This document shows positions 44,043 through 53,279 of a stretch of DNA of 64,000 bases, piece after piece (position 1 is the stretch's first letter; every line of letters begins with the position of its first letter). The stretch lies in NCBI GenBank assembly GCA_963764505.1, contig CAVXSP010000001.1:3348001-3412000 (forward strand), given 5' to 3'. Position numbers and translations under genes: made by a program. A model generated the notes under the pieces. The model was given only the letters and a program-made list of their open reading frames with translations. It was not told the origin of the DNA and searched no databases. This DNA is from CAVXSP01 sp963764505 (GTDB lineage Bacteria > Acidobacteriota > Vicinamibacteria > Vicinamibacterales > SCN-69-37).

Positions 44043-45173
44043 ATGGTTTCGGTTCGAGGCAAGGTCGTCGCGGGCGCCGTCCTCGTCGCGGGCTTCGCGG
44101 CGGGATTGGTCGTCTCGGGCTGGGTCTCGGCGGTGGGGCCGTCGTGGAGCGCGCCGGCGCTGGCCGAGCCGCCTCCCGCCCAGATCAGCGCCCCTCGCAC
44201 CGCCCTCCCGCCGACGGCGGCCCTGCCGGATCTGTCTGGCGTCGCGGAGCGGGCGCTCAGGGTCTCGGCCGACATCTCGTCGACCTCCGTCACGGTCGTC
44301 CGCGATCCCTTCACGCGCTTCCTCTACGGACGGGATCTCGCGCAGACGTCCCAGAGTCTCGGATCGGGCGTCGTCGTGTCCCCCGACGGCTACGTGCTGA
44401 CGAACACCCACGTGATCGGCAACGCGCGCGCCGACATCCGCGTGACGCTCGCCGACGGCAAGGAGCGAAAGGGTCGGCTGGTCGGCCTCGACGACGTCAC
44501 CGATCTGGCGGTCATCAAGGTCGAGGCGAGCGGCCTGGACACGCTGCCCTGGGGCGACTCGAGCAAGCTCCGCGTGGCCGAGTGGGTCCTCGCGATCGGC
44601 AACCCGTTCCAGCTCAGCGGTACCGTCACGCTCGGCATCGTGTCCACCGTCAATCGCGCGGGCAGCCAGGTCGGGGCCTTCCGCGACATGATCCAGACCG
44701 ATGCGGCGATCAATCCCGGCAACTCCGGCGGCGCGCTCGTGAACGCCCGCGGTGAGCTGGTCGGGATCAACTCGATGATCCGGTCCGATACCGGCGAGTT
44801 CTCCGGGATCGGCTTCGCCATTCCCTCGAACGTCGCGCGCGCGATCATGACCGAGCTCATCCAGCACGGCGAGGTGCGCTACGGCTCGATCGGCGAGGTC
44901 CGCATGCGCGCGGTGGACGCCGACACGGCCGAGTACAACGGCCTGGGCGAGAGCGCCGGCATCGTCGTCCTCGACATGGATCCGGGCTCGTCCGCCTACC
45001 GGGCCGGAATCCGGCCCTACGACCTGGTCGTCGCGGTGAACGGCCAGAAGACGACCGACGTCTCGCAGCTCAGCCGGCTCATCATCGGCGCGACGGTCGG
45101 CAGCCAGGCGAAGTTCGACGTCCTCCGGCGCGGCCGGGCCCTCTCGATCAGCGTGCCGATCGTCGCGCGGTAG
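44043..45173 (+). CDS. DegP/HtrA-family serine protease with one PDZ domain
   Basis: 376 aa from ATG 44043. N-terminal signal/anchor (VVAGAVLVAGFAAGLVVSGW), Pro-rich linker, then a trypsin-like domain with catalytic H123 (VLTNTHVIG), D154 (DDVTDLAVIKV) and S228 (INPGNSGGALV). One PDZ domain at about 280-370 (ESAGIVVLDMDPGSSAYRAG, IRPYDLVVAVNG). Periplasmic quality-control protease or chaperone, DegS/HhoB-like with a single PDZ. Downstream of Hsp20; its 3' end overlaps the glycosylase gene on the other strand by 26 nt. Confidence 0.92.
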   Translation: MVSVRGKVVAGAVLVAGFAAGLVVSGWVSAVGPSWSAPALAEPPPAQISAPRTALPPTAALPDLSGVAERALRVSADISSTSVTVVRDPFTRFLYGRDLAQTSQSLGSGVVVSPDGYVLTNTHVIGNARADIRVTLADGKERKGRLVGLDDVTDLAVIKVEASGLDTLPWGDSSKLRVAEWVLAIGNPFQLSGTVTLGIVSTVNRAGSQVGAFRDMIQTDAAINPGNSGGALVNARGELVGINSMIRSDTGEFSGIGFAIPSNVARAIMTELIQHGEVRYGSIGEVRMRAVDADTAEYNGLGESAGIVVLDMDPGSSAYRAGIRPYDLVVAVNGQKTTDVSQLSRLIIGATVGSQAKFDVLRRGRALSISVPIVAR

Positions 45174-45801
45174 CCCGCGGGCCCGGCGGCCGCCGCAGCG
45201 ATCGTCCGCCGGACACGCTCGCGTGCCCTTCCCAGTAGCATCGCCAGGGCCACTCCGTCCCTACGCGGATGCCGATTCGCGGCGACCACGCGAGCCGCGG
45301 CGCGCTCCGGGCGTGATCCTCGATCCGCAGCGGCCCCCCGGTCAGATCCGCCGCATTCTGCCGCAGGTCGATCCCGAGCGCCACGCTCAGATTGCCGGGA
45401 CCACGGCAGAGGTCATGGCTCCCGTCGAGGCGCGTGGGCTCGAGCCGCGGGGGCCCGCGCCGCCGCCGCATGATCTCCACGCCCTCGAGCGGCTCGAGCG
45501 CCCGCAGCAGAATCGCCGCCGGCCTGCCAGCCGGCTCCGTGACGGCGTTCACGAGGTGGTGGATCCCGTAGTTCAGGTACACGTAGGCGCGCCCGGGCGG
45601 CCCGTACAGCGGCGCGTTGCGCCGCGTCGGCCCGGGCGCGGCGTGGCAGGCGGGGTCGGACTCGCCGATGTACGCCTCGACCTCGACGATGACGCCGGAG
45701 ACGCGCCGGCCGCGCACCTCGTGCACGAGGACCTTGCCGATGAGATCGCGCGCGACCTCGAGGGTCGGCCGCGCGTAGAACGCGGATGGCAGGACGGTCA
45801 C
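45148..45801 (-). CDS. 3-methyladenine DNA glycosylase (AAG/MPG family)
   Basis: 217 aa. AAG-family signatures: LIGKVLVHEVRGRRVSGVIV, VEAYIGESDPACHA (catalytic Glu in VEVEAY), RNAPLYGPPGRAYVYLNYGI (DNA-intercalating Tyr region) and GPGNLSVALGID. Removes alkylated or deaminated purines. The stop overlaps the end of the DegP-like gene on the other strand, and the start overlaps the HEAT-protein stop (ATGA). The C-terminal 15 residues are Arg-rich and not conserved. Confidence 0.92.
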   Translation of the reverse strand: MTVLPSAFYARPTLEVARDLIGKVLVHEVRGRRVSGVIVEVEAYIGESDPACHAAPGPTRRNAPLYGPPGRAYVYLNYGIHHLVNAVTEPAGRPAAILLRALEPLEGVEIMRRRRGPPRLEPTRLDGSHDLCRGPGNLSVALGIDLRQNAADLTGGPLRIEDHARSAPRLAWSPRIGIRVGTEWPWRCYWEGHASVSGGRSLRRPPGPRATARRSAR

Positions 45802-47033
45802 GATCCGATGCGCGCGGTTGCGTCGGCCGCGGCGCGGCGGACGCCCGCGTCCGGGTCCTGGAGGTAGGCCTGGATCAGCGGAACCGCCTCGCGCGTGCCG
45901 ACGAAGCCCAGCAGGTGGACCAGGTCGGCGCGGAAGCGCGGGTCGCCTGCGACCTGCAGCGCCGCTCGAACGCCCGGCACGGCGGCCGCGCCGATCTCGA
46001 GCAGGTAGTCCCGGGCCTGCGCCTTCGTGTCGGGGGCGGCGAGCGCGACGGCCAGCACATCGGGCTGCGGCTGATCGATGAGGCCGGCGGCGAAGACGGC
46101 CGCCAGCCGTGCGCTCGGGGACGGGTCGGCAGTGGCCATCGACTTCAGCACGTCGAGCGCCTCTCGGTCGTGGAGCCGGCCCGCTCCTTCGGCTGCGGCA
46201 CGCCGGACGGCCGCGCTCGGATCCGAGAGCCGCTGGCGGAACAGGTCGCGCGACGAGGGGTGCGCGATCCGGGCGAGCGCCAGCAGCGTCACGGCCGCCA
46301 TGTCGTCGCCGCCGTAGTAAGCCGTCAACTCGGTGAGCGACTGCACGGCGCGCGCCTCGCGGATCCGGCCGAGCGCCTCGGCCGAATACCGCCGGACCAG
46401 CGGATGCGAGTCGTTCAGGCCCGCGATCAGCTTGTCGGCCGCGTCGGACACGCGAAGACGCCCGATGACGCGCGCCGTCGCGGCGCGGATGACGAAATCG
46501 TAGTGATCGAGGCCGTCGAGCAGGGCCTTCGCCTGCGCGGTCGGGAGCGGCGCCTCGGCGACGACGCCGAGGACGTGCACGGCGTCGAAGCGGATGCGCG
46601 CATTCTCGTCGCGCATCGCGGTGATCAGACTGTCCACGAGCACGAGCGGTGCCGGGGTGGCGACGCGCACGAGCGGCCCGGCGTCGAATGCCTCCTGCGC
46701 GCGGCTCCTCGAGTTGCCGGTCAGGCTGAAGCTGCGCCGGGCGTCGATCGATTCGATGAGGAAGAACGTCAGCTCGGCGTCGAGCGCCGCGAATTGCACC
46801 CGGTCGTCGGGGTCCGTGACCAGCGGCGCGACGTATTCCGCCGCCGCCGTGTACGCCGCGTCCCCGAGCTGCTGGACGGCCTCCAGCCGCACTTTCGCGT
46901 CCGGATGCCGGAGATTGCGGATCGCGTCCTGCCAGCGCGCGGCGGCCGCCGCTGTCGCGGGGTCCTGCGCCGCCGCGGGCATCGGCGCGGCGAGCGCGAG
47001 CACGAGGATCCCTGACGCCAGCACGTTGTTCAT
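45798..47033 (-). CDS. Exported HEAT-repeat protein
   Basis: 411 aa from ATG 47033. Signal peptide (LASGILVLALAAPMPAAAQD, cleaved after AAA), then about nine HEAT-like repeats of 30-35 residues: AVQQLGDAAYTAAAEYVAPL, DAVHVLGVVAEAPLPTAQAK, AATARVIGRLRVSDAADKLI, YSAEALGRIREARAVQSLTE and others with the Asp/Arg pattern of bilin-lyase/PBS-type repeats. A protein-binding solenoid in the periplasm; no enzymatic motif. Lies between uvrA and the glycosylase on the same strand and is coupled to the latter. Confidence 0.82.
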   Translation of the reverse strand: MNNVLASGILVLALAAPMPAAAQDPATAAAAARWQDAIRNLRHPDAKVRLEAVQQLGDAAYTAAAEYVAPLVTDPDDRVQFAALDAELTFFLIESIDARRSFSLTGNSRSRAQEAFDAGPLVRVATPAPLVLVDSLITAMRDENARIRFDAVHVLGVVAEAPLPTAQAKALLDGLDHYDFVIRAATARVIGRLRVSDAADKLIAGLNDSHPLVRRYSAEALGRIREARAVQSLTELTAYYGGDDMAAVTLLALARIAHPSSRDLFRQRLSDPSAAVRRAAAEGAGRLHDREALDVLKSMATADPSPSARLAAVFAAGLIDQPQPDVLAVALAAPDTKAQARDYLLEIGAAAVPGVRAALQVAGDPRFRADLVHLLGFVGTREAVPLIQAYLQDPDAGVRRAAADATARIGS

Positions 47034-47050
47034 CGTTCCTCGCGTCGCCT

Positions 47051-50038
47051 TCAAGCCTGATCGGCGAAGGCGTGCTCCCGTCCTGCCGCGAGCGTCTGTC
47101 GCAGATACTGGCCGGTGAACGACCCGGCCGCCTCCGCCACCTGTTCGGGGGTCCCGGCCGCCACGACCTCTCCGCCGGCGTCGCCGCCGTCGGGACCGAG
47201 ATCGATGATCCAGTCCGCAGTCTTCAGGACATCCAGATTGTGCTCGATCACGAGCAGGCTGTGCCCCGCGGCCAGCAGCTTCCGGAAGGCGGCCAGCAGC
47301 TTGACGATGTCGTCGAAGTGGAGTCCGGTCGTCGGCTCGTCCAGAATGTAGAGCATCCGCTCGCCACCGTGGGAGCCCAGATGCGAGGCGATCTTGATCC
47401 GCTGCGCCTCGCCGCCCGAGAGGGTCGTGGCCGGCTGCCCGAGGCGGAGGTACCCGAGGCCGATCTCGTCCAGGACCTGCAGGCGCCGGACCACCTTGGG
47501 CGAGTTGCCGAAGAAGGCCAGCGCCTCGCGCACCGTCATGGCGAGCACCTGGTCGATGTCGCGTCCCTTGTAGCGCACCTCGAGCACCTTCGGGCGGAAG
47601 CGCTTGCCGTCGCATCGGTCGCACGGGACGAAGACGTCGGCGAGAAACTGCATCTCCACGCGCACGCCGCCCTCCCCTTCGCAGGCTTCGCATCGCCCGC
47701 CGGGGACGTTGAACGAGAAGTGGCTCGCCGTGAGGCCGCGCGCCTTGGCGTCCTTCGTGCCGGCGAACAGCTCCCGGATCGGATCGAACGCCTTGAGGTA
47801 CGTCACGGGATTGGATCGCGGCGTCCGGCCAATCGGCTGCTGGTCGACGAGGATCGCATCGGAGACGAACTCCGCCCCGTCCATCCGGCGGAAGGCCCCC
47901 GCGCGCCGCTCGGTGCCGCCCTTCGCCCGTTTCACGCCGGCGAAGATCACGTCGTGCACGAGCGTGGACTTGCCCGAGCCACTGACTCCCGTGATGCAGG
48001 TCATCAGTCCCAGCGGGATATCCACGTCCACATTCTTGAGGTTGTGCTCCGACGCGCCGAAGACGCGGAGGTGCTGCACGCCCGGCCGGCGGCGCGCGTG
48101 CGGCAGCGCGATCGCCAGCTCGTCCCGCAGGTACTTCGCCGTGAGCGATCGCGGGTCGTGCAGCAGGCCCTCGTACGGCCCCGCATAGATGACGCGCCCG
48201 CCCTGTTCGCCGGCCCCGAGGCCCAGGTCGACGACTTCGTCGGCCACGCGCATCATGTCCGCGTCGTGCTCGACCACGAGCACCGTGTTGCCCTGATCCC
48301 GGAGCTGCTTCAGGATGGCAATGAGCCGCTCGTTGTCGCGCGGGTGCAGCCCGACGGACGGCTCGTCCAACACGTACAGCGTGTCGACCAGCGCCGAGCC
48401 GAGCGACGTCGCCAGGTTGATCCGCTGCGACTCGCCGCCCGACAGCGTGGACGACAACCGGTCGAGCGTCAGGTAGTCGAGCCCGACGTCGGCGAGGAAG
48501 CCCAGACGGCGCCGGATCTCCCGCAGCACCTTGTCGGCCACCGCCGCTTCCTTCTCCGTCAGGTCCAGCGCGTCGAAGAACCGGGCGGCGGCGGCGACCG
48601 TCAGGGCGCAGACCGCATCGATCGTGCGATCGGCGACCCGGACGTCGCGCGCTTCGCGACGCAGCCGCGTGCCGCCGCAGTCTCGGCAGGTGAGATAGCC
48701 GCGGTACCGGCTGAGGAAGACGCGGACGTGCACCTTGTATTTCTTGCGCTCGAGCCGCCGGAAGAATCCCTGGATCCCGTCGTAGTCGACGGCGGCGTCG
48801 CCATCCGGACGCGTCCCGTCGACGACGAACCGCCGCTCTTCTTCGGTCAGGTCCTCCCACGGCACATCCAGGCGCAGGCCGGCAGCGCGCGCGATCCGCT
48901 TCAGGTGCGAGAGGCACGCACGGTAGTGCGGTTTGCTCCAGGGTTCGATCGCGCCGCCGTTGATCGTCTTCCGCCCGTCGGGCACGACCAGATCCATGTC
49001 GAGCTCAATCGTGTTGCCGAAGCCGTGGCAGGTCGGACACGCGCCGAACGGATTGTTGAACGAGAAAAGGCGGGGCTGCGGCGGCTCGTACGAGATGCCG
49101 CAGCGCCGGCACTCGAACCGTTCGCTGAAGCGGTGCGTGACGGCGGGGGTGCCGGCGTCGTCGACTTCGACCGCGAACGCCGCGCCATCGCCTTCGCGGA
49201 ACGCCGTCTCGACCGAGTCGGTGAGCCGCGACCGGATGCCGTCCTGCACACGAATCCGATCGACCACGACCGCGAGAGAGGTCAGTCCCCGCAGGGAAGC
49301 CAGGCTGCGCTCCGCGTCGTCGAGCGTGACGGCGCGGCCCTCGACGAGGAGACGGCCGAAGCCGCGGCGCCGCAGCGCGTCGAGCGTCGCGGCGAGCGGA
49401 TCGCCGCCGACCCCCTCGACGATCGGCTCCGGCTCGTGGAACGCCTCGGCCGGCGGCTCGTCGAACGGCAGATCCTCGCCCGTCGCGCTGGCCGGCTCCT
49501 CGTCCGCCGTCTCGCCGAGGCGGACGGACACGGTCGGCGCGTCGAAGCCGATCAGCAGCCGGGTGCCCTCCGGGAGGCGTTCGAGCTCGGCGGCGACCAG
49601 CTCGGGCGACTCGCGCTCGACCTCCCGTCCGCACTGCCGGCAGATCGTACGGCCGACGCGCGCCCAGAGGAGTCGCAGATAGTCGTGGATCTCGGTCGTC
49701 GTGCCGACCGTGGACCGCGGATTGCGGATGCTGTTCTTCTGGCGGATCGCAATGGCCGGCGAGATCCCGTCGATCGAGTCGACGTCCGGCTTCTCCATCC
49801 GCTCGAGGAACTGCCGGGCGTAGGCGGACAGCGACTCGACGTACCTCCGCTGCCCTTCCGCGTAGATCGTGTCGAAGGCCAGCGAGGACTTCCCCGACCC
49901 GCTGACTCCCGTGAAGACGACCAGCTTGCGGTGGGGAATCGTGACGTCGACGCCCTTCAGGTTGTGTGTGCGCGCGCCGCGGACGACCAGAGCGCCCGGG
50001 CCACGCTCGCCCGATGCCGGCACCGGAAGTTCGGACAT
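47051..50038 (-). CDS. uvrA: Excinuclease ABC subunit A
   Basis: 995 aa from ATG 50038 (the longer frame upstream has no conserved sequence). Two ABC ATPase modules: Walker A GVSGSGKSSLAFDTIYAEGQ (about 45) and GVSGSGKSTLVHDVIF (second half), signatures LSGGESQRINLA and LSGGEAQRIKIA, and zinc-ribbon Cys pairs (CRQCGRE, CRRCGISY, CEACEGEG, CDRCDGK). Recognises distorted DNA and loads UvrB. An acidic insert (ASATGEDLPFDEPPAEAFHE) in the first half makes it slightly long. HEAT gene follows 17 nt later. Confidence 0.95.
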   Translation of the reverse strand: MSELPVPASGERGPGALVVRGARTHNLKGVDVTIPHRKLVVFTGVSGSGKSSLAFDTIYAEGQRRYVESLSAYARQFLERMEKPDVDSIDGISPAIAIRQKNSIRNPRSTVGTTTEIHDYLRLLWARVGRTICRQCGREVERESPELVAAELERLPEGTRLLIGFDAPTVSVRLGETADEEPASATGEDLPFDEPPAEAFHEPEPIVEGVGGDPLAATLDALRRRGFGRLLVEGRAVTLDDAERSLASLRGLTSLAVVVDRIRVQDGIRSRLTDSVETAFREGDGAAFAVEVDDAGTPAVTHRFSERFECRRCGISYEPPQPRLFSFNNPFGACPTCHGFGNTIELDMDLVVPDGRKTINGGAIEPWSKPHYRACLSHLKRIARAAGLRLDVPWEDLTEEERRFVVDGTRPDGDAAVDYDGIQGFFRRLERKKYKVHVRVFLSRYRGYLTCRDCGGTRLRREARDVRVADRTIDAVCALTVAAAARFFDALDLTEKEAAVADKVLREIRRRLGFLADVGLDYLTLDRLSSTLSGGESQRINLATSLGSALVDTLYVLDEPSVGLHPRDNERLIAILKQLRDQGNTVLVVEHDADMMRVADEVVDLGLGAGEQGGRVIYAGPYEGLLHDPRSLTAKYLRDELAIALPHARRRPGVQHLRVFGASEHNLKNVDVDIPLGLMTCITGVSGSGKSTLVHDVIFAGVKRAKGGTERRAGAFRRMDGAEFVSDAILVDQQPIGRTPRSNPVTYLKAFDPIRELFAGTKDAKARGLTASHFSFNVPGGRCEACEGEGGVRVEMQFLADVFVPCDRCDGKRFRPKVLEVRYKGRDIDQVLAMTVREALAFFGNSPKVVRRLQVLDEIGLGYLRLGQPATTLSGGEAQRIKIASHLGSHGGERMLYILDEPTTGLHFDDIVKLLAAFRKLLAAGHSLLVIEHNLDVLKTADWIIDLGPDGGDAGGEVVAAGTPEQVAEAAGSFTGQYLRQTLAAGREHAFADQA

Positions 50039-50302
50039 GGTTTGCCTACGGCGTTTCTTGGAGCAGACCCAAGCGGTTGATCTTACTACAGGGATTCGAA
50101 GCGGCACGGCCGCGCCGACGGGCCAGGGGCCTCCCTCTTTCCCTCCGGCCCGACGCGTGCTATCCTGCAGGAGTTTTCAGCCCAACCAACGCGGCGGCCT
50201 ATCCAGGTTGAGATTCCCGTACACTCCCGTGACCTCATCACCCGCGCTGCGTCAGCTTTCGAGAGGCAACGGTTCGATCTAACTCCCTGCACGAGGACAG
50301 TA

Positions 50303-50911
50303 GTGGCAGTACGTTTGTTCGTCGGCAACATGCCCTACGGGGCCACCGAGGCGGATCTGCGCACGCATTTTTCGAGCGTGGGCGAACCGTCCCAGGTCGT
50401 CATTCCGGTCGATCGCGAGACCGGACGGCCTCGAGGGTTCGCGTTCGTCGAGTTCCAGGAGCGGGGACTGGCGGAAGCGGCCATCTCGCGCTTCAACCAG
50501 CAGCCGTTCATGGGCCGCTCCCTCTCGGTGAGTGAAGCGCGCCCGCGCGAGGAGCGTCCCGGCGGGTTCAGCCGCCCGCCTGGCGGGTTCGGCAGCCGGC
50601 CACCCGGCGCCGGCGGGTTCAGCAGCCGTCCGCCCGGCGGAATGGGCGGTCCCGGCGCCTATCGGCCCGGTGGCCCCCCGCGGGCCGACGCGCCCCCGGC
50701 CTCCCGCTTCGGCCCTCCGAAGAAGAAGAGCGCCTCGAGCGAGAAGCGCTGGGACGCCAAGGAGCGCGGCCCCAAGGGGCCGATCAAGGAGCGCTACTCG
50801 GGGCGAATGGGCGGGCTGTACGACGACCCGAACGACGAGCCGACCGGCTCGCTGGCCGATTTCGACGATCCGGCGACCGCCCCCGCCCAGGACGACAAAG
50901 ATCAGGAATAG
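50303..50911 (+). CDS. RRM-type RNA-binding protein with Gly/Pro-rich tail
   Basis: 202 aa, GTG start at 50303 (GAGGACA upstream). RRM at residues 1-80 with RNP2 VRLFVGNMPYGATEADLRTH and RNP1 GRPRGFAFVEF. The rest is Gly/Pro/Arg-rich (RPPGGFGSRPPGAGGFSSRP), then Lys-rich and acidic, suggesting a phase-separating or low-complexity tail. Similar to bacterial cold-inducible RNA-binding proteins, but longer than the usual 90-120 aa. The 5' leader from the uvrA side is about 260 nt and could carry regulation; no structure is convincing. Confidence 0.88.
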   Translation: MAVRLFVGNMPYGATEADLRTHFSSVGEPSQVVIPVDRETGRPRGFAFVEFQERGLAEAAISRFNQQPFMGRSLSVSEARPREERPGGFSRPPGGFGSRPPGAGGFSSRPPGGMGGPGAYRPGGPPRADAPPASRFGPPKKKSASSEKRWDAKERGPKGPIKERYSGRMGGLYDDPNDEPTGSLADFDDPATAPAQDDKDQE

Positions 50912-50935
50912 CCGGCCGGGTCCCCAGCGTTTTCC

Positions 50936-51805
50936 ATGGACGTCGACGTAGCGTTGGACGTGCGTGTCGAACTGGGAGAGGGACCGATCTGGGATCCCGT
51001 CCGCGAGCGGCTGCTCTTCGTCGACATTCCGCGCGGCCAGATTCACGAGTTCGACCCCGTCGCGCGCGCGGACCGCGTCATCGACGTGGGCCAGCCGATC
51101 GGCGTCGTCGCGCCCACCGTCCGCGGCGACTGGCTGGTCGGCGGCCGCGACGGCTTCCTGCGCGTGGATCCCGACACCGGCGCCACCCGCCTGATGCTCG
51201 CCGTCGAGGGCGATCGGCCGGACAACCGCATGAACGACGGCTACTGCGACGCACGCGGACGCTTCTGGGCCGGCACGATGTCGATGACGCGCGAGCCCGA
51301 GGCCGGCGCGCTGTATCGGCTCGATCCCGACGGCTGCCTCACGCGCGTGCTCGACCACGTGACGACGTCGAACGGCATCGACTGGAGTCCGGACCAGCGG
51401 CGGATGTACTACGTCGACACGGGCACCCGCCGCATCAATCTCTTCGACTTCGACCCGGACGCCGGGGCGGTCTCGCATCGACGGCCGCTGGTGACCTTCC
51501 CGGCGGCCGACGGCAAGCCCGATGGGCTCATCGTCGATGCGGAAGGCGACGTGTGGGTGGCGCTGTGGGGGGGCGCGGCCGTCCGGCGCTACGCCCCAGA
51601 CGGCCGGCTGGTGCAGACCGTGGCGCTGCCCGCCGCGTATCCGACGAAGTGCGCGTTCGGCGGCGCCGACCTGATGGATCTGTTCATCACGAGCGCGCGC
51701 GGCCCGCTCTCGGAAGAGGCGCGCGCCGCGCAGCCGCACGCCGGGAGCGTGTTCCACTGCCGGCCCGGCGTGCGGGGACGCCCCGTGACGCCGTTTGCCG
51801 GATGA
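50936..51805 (+). CDS. SMP-30/gluconolactonase-family protein
   Basis: 289 aa six-bladed beta-propeller. Metal ligands and substrate residues visible: Glu in ELGEGPIWDP (about 15), Asn in DNRMNDGYCDARGRFWAGTM (about 100), Asn in TTSNGIDWSPD (about 148), Asp in DGKPDGLIVDAEGDVWVALW (about 195). Hydrolyses sugar lactones or other esters; true substrate unknown. Follows the RRM gene by 24 nt on the same strand, probably by chance; convergent with the SWIB gene. Confidence 0.88.
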   Translation: MDVDVALDVRVELGEGPIWDPVRERLLFVDIPRGQIHEFDPVARADRVIDVGQPIGVVAPTVRGDWLVGGRDGFLRVDPDTGATRLMLAVEGDRPDNRMNDGYCDARGRFWAGTMSMTREPEAGALYRLDPDGCLTRVLDHVTTSNGIDWSPDQRRMYYVDTGTRRINLFDFDPDAGAVSHRRPLVTFPAADGKPDGLIVDAEGDVWVALWGGAAVRRYAPDGRLVQTVALPAAYPTKCAFGGADLMDLFITSARGPLSEEARAAQPHAGSVFHCRPGVRGRPVTPFAG

Positions 51806-51817
51806 TCCTGGCGCGGC

Positions 51818-52084
51818 TTACTTGAGGTGCTTGCCCACCAGCTTGGTCATCTCGAACATGTTCACGGAGGATTTCCCGCCGAACACGGCCTTGAGCGCCG
51901 GGTCCGCGTTGATCATGCGCTTGTTCTTCTGATCCTGGAGCTTGTGCTTCTTGATATAGGCCCAGAGCCGCTTGGTCACCTCGGTGCGCGGCATGGCGTT
52001 CGAGCCGATGATCTCGGCCAGTTGGGCATCGGGCATGACGGGCTTCATGAACGCGGCGTTCGCTTTCCTCGCGGCTTTGGCCAT
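51818..52084 (-). CDS. SWIB/MDM2-domain protein
   Basis: 88 aa, MAKAARKANAAFMKPVMPDA, then the SWIB core: LAEIIGSNAMPRTEVTKRLW, AYIKKHKLQDQKNKRMINAD and FEMTKLVGKHLK. The domain is best known from eukaryotic chromatin remodellers and from chlamydial and other bacterial small proteins. Basic N-terminus suggests nucleic-acid association. Function in bacteria is not established. A stand-alone gene with ribosome site AGGAGA upstream. Confidence 0.85.
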   Translation of the reverse strand: MAKAARKANAAFMKPVMPDAQLAEIIGSNAMPRTEVTKRLWAYIKKHKLQDQKNKRMINADPALKAVFGGKSSVNMFEMTKLVGKHLK

Positions 52085-52166
52085 TGGATCTCCTTGTGGA
52101 ATCGGCGCTCTCCTGATGTGCCCCTGAGAATACTCCAAGATCGTGCACGGCCAGGGACGGCCGGGC

Positions 52167-53210
52167 TCATAGGCCGATGGGCCCGTTCCCGATCCGCTCC
52201 CAGACGCCGGTCCTCGCCGAGCGCGCGAGCGCGTCGAGCACCCGCATGTTCCTGACCGAGTCCTCGAGCGGCAGCGCGACGTCGGTGCCGTCGAGGATCG
52301 CCCGAGAGAACCGGTCCGCCTGGATCGTGTACTGGTTGCAGGGGGGGACGTCCAGCGTCTCCGTCCGGACGCCCGTCGGATCCGCCCCGTCGCCCACGAA
52401 CACGCGGCACGCCCCGCCGAGCGGCGCGTTGAAGGGGATCTCGATCTCGATGCGGCCCTTGGTCCCGAAGGCGTGCACGCGCTGATACGGCGCTTCGTAC
52501 ATGCTGCAGGTGCCGGTAGCGTGCGCGGGACCGTCGGCGCCGGACGGGTCGAAGGCCATGAGCAGTGACGCCAGGCGGTCGATCCGCGTGCGCGGGTCCA
52601 TCTCCATGACTGCGATCACTCTCGACGGCTCGCGCCCGAGGATCCATCGCGCGGTGTGCACGAGATAGCACCCGAGATCGAGCAGGCCACCGCCCCCCCA
52701 CTCCGCGACGGTCCGCACGTTGGTGGGGTCGGTCAGCAGGAAGCTGAACGCGCCCGCGACCGACCGCACCTCGCCGATGCGCCCGGCGCGGACGAGATCG
52801 ACCGCGGCCGTCCACTGCGGATGCGTGCGGATCATGAACGCTTCCTGCATCTTCACGCCCGTCCGGTCGCGTGCTTCGAGCAGGCGCTCGGCCTCGGCGG
52901 CGTTCAGGCCGATGGGCTTCTCGCAGAGGACGTGCTTGCCGGCTTCCGCGGCGCGGATCGACCAGGGCACGTGCAGATGGTTGGGCAGCGGGTTGTAGAC
53001 GGCGTCCACGTCGGGATCCGCGATCAGGGCCTCGTAGGAGCCGTAGGCCTTCGGGATTCCGAGCCGCTCCGCGGCCGCGCGCGCCCGGGCCGGATCCCGG
53101 GAGGCGATCGCCGTCACGTCCGAGTCCCGGCCCATCTGCGTGGCCGGAATGACCTTCTCGGTCGCGATCCGCGCCACCCCGAGCACTCCCCAGCGAATCC
53201 TTCGCGCCAT
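52167..53210 (-). CDS. Gfo/Idh/MocA-family NAD(P)-dependent oxidoreductase
   Basis: 347 aa from ATG 53210. Rossmann domain with RWGVLGVARIATEKVIPA, the conserved NPLPNHLHVPWSIRAAEAG and catalytic Lys in KHVLCEKPIGLN; C-terminal alpha/beta domain with GGGGLLDLGCYLVHTARWIL (conserved His/Tyr region). Oxidises or reduces a sugar or sugar-like substrate; deoxyhexose or inositol dehydrogenase activity is possible but not shown. Divergent from the radical SAM gene with a 69-nt spacer that contains TAGAAT at 53221-53226 pointing toward this gene. Confidence 0.88.
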   Translation of the reverse strand: MARRIRWGVLGVARIATEKVIPATQMGRDSDVTAIASRDPARARAAAERLGIPKAYGSYEALIADPDVDAVYNPLPNHLHVPWSIRAAEAGKHVLCEKPIGLNAAEAERLLEARDRTGVKMQEAFMIRTHPQWTAAVDLVRAGRIGEVRSVAGAFSFLLTDPTNVRTVAEWGGGGLLDLGCYLVHTARWILGREPSRVIAVMEMDPRTRIDRLASLLMAFDPSGADGPAHATGTCSMYEAPYQRVHAFGTKGRIEIEIPFNAPLGGACRVFVGDGADPTGVRTETLDVPPCNQYTIQADRFSRAILDGTDVALPLEDSVRNMRVLDALARSARTGVWERIGNGPIGL

Positions 53211-53279
53211 GCCGCGGCGGATTCTATCGCACGTCGGCGAGGAGTATGCTTGGAACTCCCGGGGGAGGCGGCGGGCCGT

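Noticed and set aside
50100..50302. Riboswitch or cold-shock leader ahead of the RRM gene
   Set aside because: The leader is long, but I could not find a convincing conserved fold or known consensus.
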